DNA of 22,231 bases from Akkermansiaceae bacterium UBA2381. Its GTDB lineage: Bacteria; Verrucomicrobiota; Verrucomicrobiia; Verrucomicrobiales; DEV007. Location: the NCBI GenBank assembly GCA_002344215.1, contig DDSV01000018.1:1-22231 (forward strand), in the 5' to 3' direction. The notes beneath the pieces were generated by a model that was given only the letters and a program-made list of their open reading frames with translations, did not search any database and was not told the DNA's origin. The position numbers and the translations under genes were made by a program. Shown in pieces: positions 22,154 through 22,231 of the stretch (positions within the stretch are counted from its first letter, which is position 1; each line of letters begins with the position of its first letter).

Positions 22154-22231
22154 TCACGTGAGAAATTTTTCTACCCCGATCAGAGCAGGATCCTGAGGGG
22201 GACGGGGAAGCATAACTGGAAGCCAGTAGCT
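22154..22231 (-). CDS. Possible C-terminal end of a gene entering from the right edge
   Basis: On the minus strand a frame is open from the window edge for 25 codons to a TGA, encoding a Pro-rich end (YWLPVMLPRPPQDPALIGVE and a few more residues). It ends 24 bases before the DCC-family ATG, a normal operon spacing. Twenty-five open codons is little evidence in GC-rich DNA, so this is tentative and no product is proposed. Confidence 0.3.
   Translation of the reverse strand, partial: SYWLPVMLPRPPQDPALIGVEKFLT

Noticed and set aside
22188..22197. Perfect ten-base palindrome CAGGATCCTG near the right edge
   Set aside because: It is short, lies within a possible coding end, and has no associated promoter; chance is sufficient.

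Overview
The window reads as a chromosomal segment of a GC-rich bacterium, most likely a Verrucomicrobiota member (PVC group). This is an inference from gene content. It has a long three-domain IspG, an SHD1-type secreted protein, and a DUF1080 and NHL-repeat gene pair. It also has a Gfo/Idh/MocA oxidoreductase, a Tat-exported sugar-isomerase-like TIM barrel and glycine-zipper lipoproteins. Shine-Dalgarno sequences are mostly weak or absent. No rRNA, tRNA, CRISPR, transposase, integrase or phage gene was recognised, and no gene-free stretch exceeds 300 bases.

Layout, left to right. (1) The 5' part of ileS on the minus strand, running off the left edge, divergent from a Gfo/Idh/MocA oxidoreductase. 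(2) A minus-strand DUF485-actP transporter pair, a DUF3592 membrane protein and a DUF1080-NHL pair of exported proteins. (3) A plus-strand SHD1 secreted protein, convergent with two poorly characterised minus-strand membrane proteins; one has a PH-like N-terminus and the other resembles UbiA. (4) Plus-strand manC-type mannose-1-phosphate guanylyltransferase and ruvX, then two tandem glycine-zipper lipoproteins closed by a strong intrinsic terminator. (5) glgB on minus, divergent from the rRNA m5U methyltransferase gene rlmD on plus. (6) A translationally coupled rseP-ispG operon on minus, divergent from dtd on plus. (7) A Tat-exported hydroxypyruvate-isomerase-like protein and an unknown exported protein on plus. 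(8) Two small minus-strand genes, one a DCC-family thiol-disulfide protein, and a possible gene end at the right edge.

Most genes are housekeeping: isoleucyl-tRNA charging, D-aminoacyl-tRNA proofreading, rRNA methylation, pre-rRNA processing, MEP-pathway isoprenoid synthesis, site-2 proteolysis, GDP-mannose supply, glycogen branching and acetate uptake. The carbohydrate genes (Gfo, DUF1080, TIM barrel) are of the types used in keto-sugar metabolism, but they are scattered rather than in one operon.

No convincing new multi-gene system was found. The best leads are the UbiA-like gene that lacks a usual start codon and lies behind a start-stop element, and its uncharacterised PH-like partner. 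Other leads are a recurring promoter form that often abuts the start codon (possible leaderless mRNAs), the tandem zipper lipoproteins and the internal repeat in the long IspG.
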